From positions 1 through 64,000 of the forward strand of contig NZ_KB899155.1 in the NCBI RefSeq assembly GCF_000378065.1: a DNA stretch of 64,000 nt. The letters run 5' to 3'. This DNA comes from Porphyromonas gulae DSM 15663 (GTDB lineage: Bacteria; Bacteroidota; Bacteroidia; Bacteroidales; Porphyromonadaceae). The notes under the pieces were generated by a model. The model saw only the letters and a list, made by a program, of their open reading frames with translations, made no database searches and was not told the DNA's origin. Of this stretch, positions 25,671 to 34,124 are shown piece after piece. Made by a program: the position numbers and the translations under genes. Numbering within the stretch: the stretch's first letter is position 1; the number at the start of each line of letters is the position of its first letter.

Positions 25671-27674
25671 ATGGCACAAGAAGATGATCTGAGAGCACTC
25701 GGCAAGATTATGGACTTTATGCGAGGACTATCCGTGATATTCCTCCTTATCAACTGTTATTGGTTCTGCTATGAAGCCTTTCATGCGTGGGGCTTTACGC
25801 AGGATATTGTAGACAAAATCCTGATGAACTTTCAGCGAACGACAGGCTTGTTTTCATCTATCCTTTGGACGAAGCTCTTTTGTGTAGTGTTCCTCGCTCT
25901 CTCCTGCCTAGGCACAAAGGGCGTCAAGGAGGAGAAAATCACTTGGGCAAAGATTGGGGCTGTACTCTCTCTTGGTTTTGTCCTTTTCTTTCTCAACTGG
26001 TGGCAACTTGCTCTACCGATTGGTAAAGTGGGAGCAGCCTCACTCTACATTTTTACACTTTCTGTCGGTTACATCTGCCTCCTGATGGCTGGTGTGTGGA
26101 TGAGTCGTCTCCTTAAGAACAACCTCATGGACGATATCTTCAATGTTGAGAATGAGAGTTTTATGCAGGAAACTCGATTGATGACCAACGAGTACTCCGT
26201 CAATCTGCCGACTCGCTTCTACTACAAGAAGAAGTGGAACAACGGCTGGATCAATGTGGTCAATCCTTTTCGTGCCTCGATGGTACTCGGTACACCGGGT
26301 TCGGGCAAGTCTTATGCGATTGTGAACAACTACATCAAGCAGCAGATTGAGAAGGGGTTTGCGATGTATATCTACGACTATAAGTTCCCAGATCTATCTG
26401 AGGTTGCGTACAATCACTTGCGGAAGCATCTTGATGCCTATAAGATAAAGCCACAATTCTATGTGATCAACTTCGATGACCCACGCAAGAGCCATCGATG
26501 CAATCCCATCAATCCTGCTTTTATGACCGATATATCTGATGCCTATGAGAGTGCCTACACCATCATGCTCAATCTCAACCGCTCTTGGATTCAGAAGCAG
26601 GGGGATTTCTTCGTGGAGTCGCCAATCATTCTACTTGCGGGTATCATTTGGTTTCTGAAGATCTATGATGGTGGTCGCTTCTGCACCTTCCCCCACGCTA
26701 TTGAGTTCCTTAACCGTCCCTATGCCCAGATATTCCCGATACTCACTTCCTATGATGAACTTGCCAACTATCTTTCTCCCTTTATGGATGCGTGGGAGGG
26801 TGGAGCACAAGACCAATTACAGGGGCAGATAGCATCAGCCAAAATACCGCTCTCTCGAATGATCTCGCCAGCCCTCTACTGGGTAATGACGGGTGATGAT
26901 TTCTCGCTTGATATCAATAATCCGAAAGAACCAAAGGTGCTTGTAGTCGGCAATAATCCCGACCGACAAAACATCTATTCAGCGGCACTTGGGCTTTACA
27001 ATAGCCGTATTGTGAAGCTCATCAACAAGAAGAAGCAACTCAAATCTTCGGTAATTATAGACGAATTGCCCACCATCTACTTCCGAGGTCTGGACAACCT
27101 CATTGCAACAGCACGAAGCAACAAGGTAGCAGTCTGCTTGGGCTTTCAGGACTTCTCTCAGCTCACTCGTGACTATGGAGATAAAGAGAGCAAGGTGATA
27201 CAAAATACGGTGGGCAATATTTTCTCAGGGCAGGCGGTTGGCGAAACTGCCAAAACGCTTTCGGAGCGTTTCGGCAAGGTGCTCCAGCAACGCCAATCTA
27301 TGACTATCAATCGCAACGATAAGTCCACCTCTATCTCTACGCAGATGGATAGCCTTATCCCGGCATCTAAGATTAGTAACCTAACACAAGGTATGTTTGT
27401 GGGGGCAGTGTCCGACAACTTTGATGAACGTATCAATCAGAAGATCTTTCACGCTGAGATAGTAGTAGACTCCGCCAAGGTCTCCGCCGAAATGAAAGCC
27501 TACGAACCTATCCCGACCATCGCCGACTTCACAAACGAAGATGGCTCCGACAATCTAAAAAGAGTCATTGAAAGCAATTACCATAAGGTGAAATTAGAGA
27601 TTCTTTCACTGGTGAATTACGAAGTTGAAAGAATAAAAAAGGATCCAAATCTATCAAAATTAATAAAACAATAA
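25671..27674 (+). CDS. mobC: MobC, type IV coupling protein (TraG/TraD-like ATPase)
   Basis: A 667-residue ATPase that docks the relaxase-DNA complex to the secretion channel. The N-terminus has the Bacteroidetes-specific YWFCY motif (INCYWFCYEAFHAWG, about 23-37) and four membrane helices up to residue about 160. Walker A GTPGSGKSYAIVNN is at about 210-223; VIIDELPTIYFRGLDNLI near 462 is Walker B. Unlike the usual mobABC order, it stands apart from mobB, with an opposing cargo operon between them. It therefore needs its own promoter, probably within 25510-25670, although no good consensus was found there. Confidence 0.92.
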   Translation: MAQEDDLRALGKIMDFMRGLSVIFLLINCYWFCYEAFHAWGFTQDIVDKILMNFQRTTGLFSSILWTKLFCVVFLALSCLGTKGVKEEKITWAKIGAVLSLGFVLFFLNWWQLALPIGKVGAASLYIFTLSVGYICLLMAGVWMSRLLKNNLMDDIFNVENESFMQETRLMTNEYSVNLPTRFYYKKKWNNGWINVVNPFRASMVLGTPGSGKSYAIVNNYIKQQIEKGFAMYIYDYKFPDLSEVAYNHLRKHLDAYKIKPQFYVINFDDPRKSHRCNPINPAFMTDISDAYESAYTIMLNLNRSWIQKQGDFFVESPIILLAGIIWFLKIYDGGRFCTFPHAIEFLNRPYAQIFPILTSYDELANYLSPFMDAWEGGAQDQLQGQIASAKIPLSRMISPALYWVMTGDDFSLDINNPKEPKVLVVGNNPDRQNIYSAALGLYNSRIVKLINKKKQLKSSVIIDELPTIYFRGLDNLIATARSNKVAVCLGFQDFSQLTRDYGDKESKVIQNTVGNIFSGQAVGETAKTLSERFGKVLQQRQSMTINRNDKSTSISTQMDSLIPASKISNLTQGMFVGAVSDNFDERINQKIFHAEIVVDSAKVSAEMKAYEPIPTIADFTNEDGSDNLKRVIESNYHKVKLEILSLVNYEVERIKKDPNLSKLIKQ

Positions 27675-27724
27675 CCAATCAAAATTTATTGCTAAATTAT
27701 CTTGCGAAGTCTATAAATAAAATC

Positions 27725-28213
27725 CTATGGAAGGGACCCTTTGTTGCGAAATAATAATGATTTAATTGGATTAATCACTAAAGTTCTATAGGAAATATAG
27801 AATTCAGCTTTCACGGAACCTTGCGTAGCAGATTCTATTTGGCTTGAACTTAGTTCTTCGGACGATACAAACGTTATTATTATCTCATTCTGCTGATTAT
27901 CCTCATTGTATGCTAAAATAGAACACGGAATATGTCTATTGTTTATCACCAATTCAAAATCTCTTGAAAACATATAGAAATTCTTAATGCCGATGATATT
28001 AAGAGAGTATACTTTGCCTTTGTGTGAAGTATAATTCGCATTTTCATTTATCACATTTACCGATTGCGACTCTTTTAATGTATAACTAGAGGCGATGTAG
28101 AGAACAAGGCTTAGCAGCAACACAATTATAAACATACCATACTTATCAAAAAATTGTACTTCAAAATGAAGTTCTTCTTCGAATTCCGGACTATGCAAAC
28201 TTGACATTTTCAT
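27725..28213 (-). CDS. Minimal HlyD-like accessory protein of the peptide exporter
   Basis: A 162-residue protein with a cytosolic N-terminus, one membrane helix (about 25-44) and a short periplasmic domain ending in TQGSVKAEFYISYRTLVINPIKSLLF, which resembles the last strand and C-terminal tail of HlyD-type membrane fusion proteins. The lipoyl and coiled-coil parts of ordinary HlyD proteins (about 400 residues) are missing. Its start overlaps the stop of the C39 ABC transporter gene by four bases, so it is translationally coupled. It probably helps the exporter hand the peptide across the periplasm. It is either a natural short form or a reduced one. Confidence 0.6.
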   Translation of the reverse strand: MKMSSLHSPEFEEELHFEVQFFDKYGMFIIVLLLSLVLYIASSYTLKESQSVNVINENANYTSHKGKVYSLNIIGIKNFYMFSRDFELVINNRHIPCSILAYNEDNQQNEIIITFVSSEELSSSQIESATQGSVKAEFYISYRTLVINPIKSLLFRNKGSLP

Positions 28214-30408
28214 ATGTTCAGCTGATTTTTTACTAATGTGTAGTATAATCCTCTCCTTTCTATTAAGGAGTTATGATCCCCCTCTTCTACAATCAGACCT
28301 TTGTCCATCACGATGATCTTATCTGCATTTCGTACAGTGCTAAGGCGATGAGCTATAATTACTGATGTTTTTCCCACAAGAAAACTATTCAATGAATTCA
28401 TTATTTCTACTTCATTATTTGCATCTAAAGAATTTGTTGCCTCATCAAGAAATATAAATTGAGGTCTTTTGTATACAGCTCGAGCTATCAGAATTCTCTG
28501 TTTCTGTCCAAGACTCAGGCCCTTTCCTTCATTACCTATTTTTGTCTTATAACCTAAGGGTAACGATTCGATAAAAGTATCAATATTAGCTACATGTGCA
28601 GCAAATTTCATTTGCTCAAGATCAATATCTTCTTCATCTTTTGGAGATATATTAGAGGCTATAGAATCTGAAAAAATATAACCATCTTGCATTACCACAC
28701 CACATTTCAGTCTCCATTGACTAATGTCACAATCAGACAATGCCATATCCCCAATATAAATTTCACCTTCCATTGGAGAATAAAATCCTAACATCAGTTT
28801 TAACAAAGTGGTTTTACCGCTTCCACTCAAACCGACAATTGCCGTAGTCTTCCCTTTGGGAATAACCAAATTTATATTTGATAGTGTATACTGTTCATCC
28901 AAGTTGTCATATTTGAAAGAAACATTAGAAAAAGAAATATCACCATCAAATTCTGAAATCTGAGTTTTTTTATAATCATTTTCATTTGGAATTGCATAGA
29001 CATCGTTAAGTCTTTCATTACTTAACTTTGCATCTTGATATTTATTCATCAAGCCTATTAACTGTTCAATAGGGCTATTTAACTGACCAATAATAAATTG
29101 AATAGCAATCATCATTCCCAATGATAATTGTCCATCAATTGTATAGACAGCAACGACAGTTGTTATCACAGCATTTTTAACTTGATTAATTATTATCCCT
29201 CCAGATGTTTGATATTGAGATATTGTCAAACCTTTTCTCAACACCTTGTAAATCTGGACTTGAATTCTCTCCCATTTCCATCGTTTTTGATTCTCGCACC
29301 CATTAAGTTTAATTTCCTGCATACCATATACAAGCTCATACAGGCTCCCTTGAATTGCTGCATTTTGCGCAAATAACTTATTGTCAAGTATTGCACGTTT
29401 TCTCATAAAGAAAGCGACCCAAATTAAGTAAATTGCACTTCCCAGAAAGAATATGGCAAAAATAGTCCTGCTGTATATTAATAAAATCGCCCCTAGAATA
29501 ACTATATTGAAAAAATAAAGCATAAAAGTTAGGCATGTCTCTGTGAGAAAATCTTTGATTCTAGAATGGTCTCCTATGCGTTGCAAGATATCTCCAGTCA
29601 TTCTTTGATCAAAAAAACTAATGGGAAGTCTTGTTATTTTTAGTATAAAATCAGATATTATAGTTATATTTATACTCATTCCAACTCGAAGTAATATCCA
29701 GCTTTTTATGAAGTCGACAGAATTAGCTCCAATTATCAGAAAAAGTTGAGCGATAAGAATCAGCTTTATAAAGCTAATATTCTTATGCGCTATCCCGATG
29801 TCTACAATTGCTTGAGTCAAAAAAGGGAGGAGTAAAATAAGAATTGAGGTAAATAATATACCGGCTAAGGTATTTACGAACTGAGCTTTGTAGCCCTTTA
29901 GATATGATAAAAGCCCCAAATTATTACATTTAGATTTTGAAAAAAATCCTTTTTCTTGAAACTCATTTGGGAAATCAGCTCTTGGTTCTAGACATAAAAG
30001 GACACCTTGACCATTAGCTGAGTCTAGCCAGCAAGTAGAAAGTTCTTTAGAAGTATAGGAAAATCTATATCCGATAGGATCAGACACAAAAAAAACGAAG
30101 TCGTCTCTTCTCTTTTTTATTTTGTAAAGAACAACGTAATGCCCCTGATTCCAATGAAGAATACATGGCAAAGGCATCTCATATAAGTCTTCCAACTTGC
30201 ATTTAATCCCAACACTTTCAAAACCAAGTTTTGTAGCCGCATGGCTTAATGCAAGAAGAGATACTCCTGTTTTTGAAAAACCGCAGATATTTCGAATCAA
30301 TTCTATATCTTGTTTAATACCATAAAATGAACAAATTATTTTTAGGCATGTTGGACCGCAATCCATGCTATTGAGCTGTGTATAACACGGAAATTTATTT
30401 ATAAACAT
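28210..30408 (-). CDS. Peptidase-containing ABC exporter (C39) for the ribosomal peptide
   Basis: The 732-residue exporter cleaves and transports the double-glycine leader peptide. Residues 1-140 are a C39 cysteine peptidase with catalytic C17 (MDCGPTCL), H90 (NQGHYVVLY) and D110 (VSDP). Six membrane helices follow (about 170-450). The ATPase domain has Walker A GLSGSGKTTLL, signature LSLGQKQRILIARAV (Leu for the second Gly of LSGGQ) and Walker B FIFLDEATNSLD with HRLSTVRNADKI. It lies four bases after the pseudo-radical-SAM gene and is coupled to the HlyD-like gene. Confidence 0.92.
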   Translation of the reverse strand: MFINKFPCYTQLNSMDCGPTCLKIICSFYGIKQDIELIRNICGFSKTGVSLLALSHAATKLGFESVGIKCKLEDLYEMPLPCILHWNQGHYVVLYKIKKRRDDFVFFVSDPIGYRFSYTSKELSTCWLDSANGQGVLLCLEPRADFPNEFQEKGFFSKSKCNNLGLLSYLKGYKAQFVNTLAGILFTSILILLLPFLTQAIVDIGIAHKNISFIKLILIAQLFLIIGANSVDFIKSWILLRVGMSINITIISDFILKITRLPISFFDQRMTGDILQRIGDHSRIKDFLTETCLTFMLYFFNIVILGAILLIYSRTIFAIFFLGSAIYLIWVAFFMRKRAILDNKLFAQNAAIQGSLYELVYGMQEIKLNGCENQKRWKWERIQVQIYKVLRKGLTISQYQTSGGIIINQVKNAVITTVVAVYTIDGQLSLGMMIAIQFIIGQLNSPIEQLIGLMNKYQDAKLSNERLNDVYAIPNENDYKKTQISEFDGDISFSNVSFKYDNLDEQYTLSNINLVIPKGKTTAIVGLSGSGKTTLLKLMLGFYSPMEGEIYIGDMALSDCDISQWRLKCGVVMQDGYIFSDSIASNISPKDEEDIDLEQMKFAAHVANIDTFIESLPLGYKTKIGNEGKGLSLGQKQRILIARAVYKRPQFIFLDEATNSLDANNEVEIMNSLNSFLVGKTSVIIAHRLSTVRNADKIIVMDKGLIVEEGDHNSLIERRGLYYTLVKNQLNI

Positions 30409-30411
30409 ACA

Positions 30412-31629
30412 TTATAAATTGCATATATTAAATTCATGAGAAGCAATTTCAATAGCAGATATTGGAGGACAGATATATCTGAATTTACAAATTCTACAAT
30501 TAACAAGATCTCTAGTTAGTCTCCACGAACGATTATTACGGAATTCATCAATAACAGACTCTACTATAAAGTTTTTATTCGCTATATTTCCAATACAAAC
30601 ACTTGATCCATGAGCTAAGACACTTCCATCTGGAAGGACATCTAGAATGCCAAAAAAGTTGTAATTCAACTTGGTATTTCTCATAATTTCTTTCATTGTG
30701 GGTCGAATTGACATTATATCTCTTGCAGAAAGATAAATATGTTCTTTAAAGAACGCTATATTGTCCTTCGTGAATATTGGCTTCAACGCGATCTGAGAAT
30801 CGGCTTCCATATCTTCTTTATCGTAAACGAATTTAGTAACAGAAACATTATCCAGCTTTGCGATAATTGTGGTTTCCAAGCTCTTTTGATTTTCGAGTGA
30901 GGCTGTATAGCGATCGAAATATAAAGACAGTGAAATTTTTTTGCGCGATAGAGTTTCTATAGTCTGGAGATCTACCCCGTCAATATAGCTATGAATTCTA
31001 TAATCGTATGGATATTTTACTAGCAAATAAGATAGTCGTTCTATTTCATCGAGTCTCATCAGAGATAAATTAAAAATCAAGTCTACGTTCTTAATGCTTG
31101 TTGCAAATAGGGAACTCAATATTTGTTCCAATTCTCCATAAGATAAACTTTTTGATTTTTCTAAATTAGAACTACTAACAAATGTTTGCGAAATTGCCTC
31201 CATCCTTAACGAGTCCACTTTGCTGCCGATGGGAGAAAATGGTATGTTAATGCAAATATTTATGCCTGTTACAAACCTTGCTTTATTCCCCATAATTGAA
31301 ATTTGACTTTCAATACTATCCCCTCTCTCCAAATCTCTCTGAAGATTAAGGATGGGCAAAAAGATCAATGGTTTGTTGACGCTATTTTCTATATACAGCA
31401 ACTCTTTGCTTAGGGCCTCAGAAATAGTGCTATCAGTTTCTCTATTCTCTCCAATTTCCACACTCCCTAAATTAGCTGGGCTCTGTAATTCCTGCACAAG
31501 CATAATGAAGTCTAAATTCTCAGTAGACAACATGGAATGCTGCTCGGTATTATACATAAATACAGATTTATAGTCGATAAAATCAACGAAGCATTTCTCA
31601 GACAAACAAATCCATCTTTTTTCCATCAT
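30412..31629 (-). CDS. Pseudo-radical-SAM protein of a GG-Bacteroidales peptide system
   Basis: A 405-residue protein that overlaps the stop of the radical SAM gene. It has no CxxxCxxC cluster motif, but the barrel-like pattern and a C-terminal cysteine-bearing NCRICKFRYICPPISAIE look like a degenerate radical SAM/SPASM protein, matching the partner family described in GG-Bacteroidales peptide systems. A role as substrate-recognition subunit for the active maturase is likely but unproven. A second ATG at 31626 is as good a start. Confidence 0.7.
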   Translation of the reverse strand: MMEKRWICLSEKCFVDFIDYKSVFMYNTEQHSMLSTENLDFIMLVQELQSPANLGSVEIGENRETDSTISEALSKELLYIENSVNKPLIFLPILNLQRDLERGDSIESQISIMGNKARFVTGINICINIPFSPIGSKVDSLRMEAISQTFVSSSNLEKSKSLSYGELEQILSSLFATSIKNVDLIFNLSLMRLDEIERLSYLLVKYPYDYRIHSYIDGVDLQTIETLSRKKISLSLYFDRYTASLENQKSLETTIIAKLDNVSVTKFVYDKEDMEADSQIALKPIFTKDNIAFFKEHIYLSARDIMSIRPTMKEIMRNTKLNYNFFGILDVLPDGSVLAHGSSVCIGNIANKNFIVESVIDEFRNNRSWRLTRDLVNCRICKFRYICPPISAIEIASHEFNICNL

Positions 31630-32867
31630 ATTATTTCGTATTTTGTCATAATGTATTCATAAGACTCGGGGTAAGCTCTCACAAAAGCATATATCTCTTC
31701 TTGCAAAATTTGAAACTCTTTTGGAGTAACAAAGTAATTGCAAGCAGCTTTAGGAGACACAAGTTGACCAGTATTAAAAAAGCAGTTTAGACAGCCTTTA
31801 TAATCACTACATTTTGAGCATACTGGACTTATTTTAGAGTAATACGAGTTGTATTTGTCTGCAATGTTTTGGTAATCTATTTGTAGTTCCCCATTCTCTA
31901 TTTGTCCTAGAGAATATGCAGCTCCAATTCGTTCGCAAGGAAATATCTTCCCATTTACAGTAACAAAAATCTTTTTTGTAAAAGGCAAGCAAGTTCCTGT
32001 AGGAGGCTTACTCTTATTAGTATTCGACAAATACAGCAATTCATTGTAATCTGAAAAGAAATATTCGCTATACATCTGGAAATATTTGGCTACACGTTCG
32101 AAATTAGAGGCGAGCTCAAAAGAGTTTGGGGCGTGCTTTTCTTGAATTTTCAAATCATCATTCTTAGACCGATACATTTCCTTAAAGGTATTCAACATCA
32201 AAGGATTGATGCCGACATTATTGATTTCGCTAGTTGAGGGGGATTTCCCATACCGTTCCTGAACATACAATATGGTAGAATTGACTGTAGTTCTGTTGGT
32301 TATGACCGAATTAAAGGTCACATTGCTAAGAAAAAAGTCCGGATATGTAGCTTGGACATAATCAACATTTTCTATAATTTGAGAAAATGCAGGATGTTCT
32401 CTACGATCAACTCTATAAGAATTAGCATACTCATCACCATCGAGACTGATAAGTAAATGAAAATTCTTTTCCACGAGATAATCAATATATCTACGCAATA
32501 AAGTTGCATTTGTCGTCATTGAATAAACGAATTTCTTGGAATCATTTCTCATATCTGATTCTACATAATCAACTACTTGGCGAATAAGCTCCATATTCAA
32601 GAGGGGTTCACCTCCGTAAAAACTGACATGAATCACAGATGGGCCAGAGGCATCATATCCATTACCCCATAACTCTTTTATATTTTTCAAGAGAGCAAGA
32701 GCATTTGTTTTTGTCAGATTGCCATTATGCCGTGGATCTTTGTTGTTATATAGACTCCCATAGCCACAATACTTACAATTTAGATTGCATCTTTCTGTGA
32801 CTTCAAATGTAATTTGCTGTGTATTAGCAAAAAACAATTTTATATCTTGTGCTGTTAACTGCTTCAT
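31626..32867 (-). CDS. Radical SAM / SPASM peptide maturase
   Basis: A 413-residue radical SAM enzyme. The cluster motif CNLNCKYC is at residues 27-34 (C27, C31, C34), followed by HVSFYGGEPLLNMELI. The C-terminal SPASM domain has cysteines in GTCLPFTKKIF, GKIFPCERIG and CSKCSDYKGCLNCFF, binding auxiliary iron-sulfur clusters. It should install a crosslink or other change in the precursor encoded 105 bases upstream. Family fit is to maturases of the GG-Bacteroidales type. The modification cannot be predicted from sequence; cysteines in the core suggest thioether chemistry as one option. Confidence 0.88.
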   Translation of the reverse strand: MKQLTAQDIKLFFANTQQITFEVTERCNLNCKYCGYGSLYNNKDPRHNGNLTKTNALALLKNIKELWGNGYDASGPSVIHVSFYGGEPLLNMELIRQVVDYVESDMRNDSKKFVYSMTTNATLLRRYIDYLVEKNFHLLISLDGDEYANSYRVDRREHPAFSQIIENVDYVQATYPDFFLSNVTFNSVITNRTTVNSTILYVQERYGKSPSTSEINNVGINPLMLNTFKEMYRSKNDDLKIQEKHAPNSFELASNFERVAKYFQMYSEYFFSDYNELLYLSNTNKSKPPTGTCLPFTKKIFVTVNGKIFPCERIGAAYSLGQIENGELQIDYQNIADKYNSYYSKISPVCSKCSDYKGCLNCFFNTGQLVSPKAACNYFVTPKEFQILQEEIYAFVRAYPESYEYIMTKYEII

Positions 32868-32972
32868 GTAGACAAACGAGAATTATAATATGTTGCATAT
32901 ACAACGAAGGGAGTGCATGTTCCGAAGAATAATCCCCCAACCATACACTCCCTCATTAAGGAAAAGTGGCAA

Positions 32973-33197
32973 CTACTTAACTTCTATTACCACTTTAGTA
33001 CCATCGTTCATGTCAGCAATTACTACAGCTTGCCCACCACTGGATGACAAGTTCCCTTTGTAGTTTGCATTTGCATTGTCTTGTGTTGAAGATGAACCAT
33101 GACATCCACATCCACAAACATTGCCACCTGCAAGCGCATTCATTTCACGAGCGCTCATTGCTCTTTTTGAGAGCTCATTCATACTGACTTTTCTCAT
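32973..33197 (-). CDS. Ribosomal peptide precursor, GG-Bacteroidales family
   Basis: A 74-residue precursor. The leader (1-25) is helical and ends with the double-glycine site ALAGG; its MSAREMNALAGG text is the family hallmark. The 49-residue core begins NVCGCGCHGSSST, with Cys28, Cys30, Cys32 and His33 in a tight CxCxCH group, then an Asn/Gly/Ser-rich stretch and a beta-prone end (AVVIADMNDGTKVVIEVK). The downstream maturase, C39 exporter and HlyD-like gene on the same strand fit modification, leader cleavage and export. Product activity (bacteriocin, metal binding or signal) is not known. Confidence 0.85.
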   Translation of the reverse strand: MRKVSMNELSKRAMSAREMNALAGGNVCGCGCHGSSSTQDNANANYKGNLSSSGGQAVVIADMNDGTKVVIEVK

Positions 33198-33260
33198 AAG
33201 AAATTAACTGAATTGTTAAACATAATTTGATTAAACACTACAACTGCAAGGCAATTATTT

Positions 33261-34112
33261 TTAGTTTTTGACTTCCAAAGCTTTGTATGCAATGGAGTCT
33301 CCATCAATATCTCTTGATTTTGGGGCATCTCCATTTTTATCTATTATCATTACTTTCCCTCCACCCATACTTGCGGCAATAAAAGAAAATGGTGACTTGA
33401 ATATACGAGCGATAGTTTTACTCGCTTCTTCTGGAGAACACCTTTTCTCTCCCTCATAATGGTATGTCATCATCGGAGTATTTGATCTTTCAAAGCCTAC
33501 TGCCTCCCAAACGTACTGGTTCTCACTATCCTGTATTTTTAGGATCAAGCCTGGTAGACCACCAAATTTATATGGCCCAAACGGCAGGGGAATTTTCTCT
33601 GTGTACCATGCCTCATAATTTCTACCTGCAAACGAAACGGTGGCCATAGAGCATACGTAACCAATAACAGTATCAGTTTTCTCTGTGAAATCCCAATTGA
33701 ATTGGGGGATATCCTCTTGGTAATGCAATACACCTATTTGTAGTGGCATACGATACTTAATATCTGCGTTTCGACTGGTTCGCCCAACGATTAATTCTAT
33801 TGGCCATGGCTCTCCTTGAATGTTGCTTCGCACCACAGCTCCACGCCTGAAGGCTTCTGTGCTAAGCGAGTCAAAATGGAATATGATATCGCTAAAATCT
33901 CTCACATGGCGCCTGCCTATATACACATTGCGTATATCGCTGTGATAGTCCTTGTCTGCAGGATGATTTTTATATCTCAATTGGTATGTAACCTTGTACT
34001 GTGCCGTATCAACGGCATTACTCTTTTGAAGCACTTGCGGAAATGGTGTTGTTATTTGCGCATGAGCGACAAATGATATGAACATACAAACGATGGAAAA
34101 TAGGAGTCTCAT
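33261..34112 (-). CDS. GLPGLI family secreted protein
   Basis: A 283-residue exported protein with signal peptide (MRLLFSIVCMFISFVAHA) and the naming motif FGGLPGLILKIQD (about 181-193), preceded by AWYTEKIPLPFGPYKF. GLPGLI proteins are common in Bacteroidota, often next to TonB-dependent receptors, as here with 12 bases between them. Function is unknown; a periplasmic or outer-membrane role is likely. Its position directly upstream of the peptide precursor suggests it belongs to the same locus, perhaps in export, uptake or self-protection. Confidence 0.85.
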   Translation of the reverse strand: MRLLFSIVCMFISFVAHAQITTPFPQVLQKSNAVDTAQYKVTYQLRYKNHPADKDYHSDIRNVYIGRRHVRDFSDIIFHFDSLSTEAFRRGAVVRSNIQGEPWPIELIVGRTSRNADIKYRMPLQIGVLHYQEDIPQFNWDFTEKTDTVIGYVCSMATVSFAGRNYEAWYTEKIPLPFGPYKFGGLPGLILKIQDSENQYVWEAVGFERSNTPMMTYHYEGEKRCSPEEASKTIARIFKSPFSFIAASMGGGKVMIIDKNGDAPKSRDIDGDSIAYKALEVKN

Positions 34113-34124
34113 ATTCTAAAGGGT

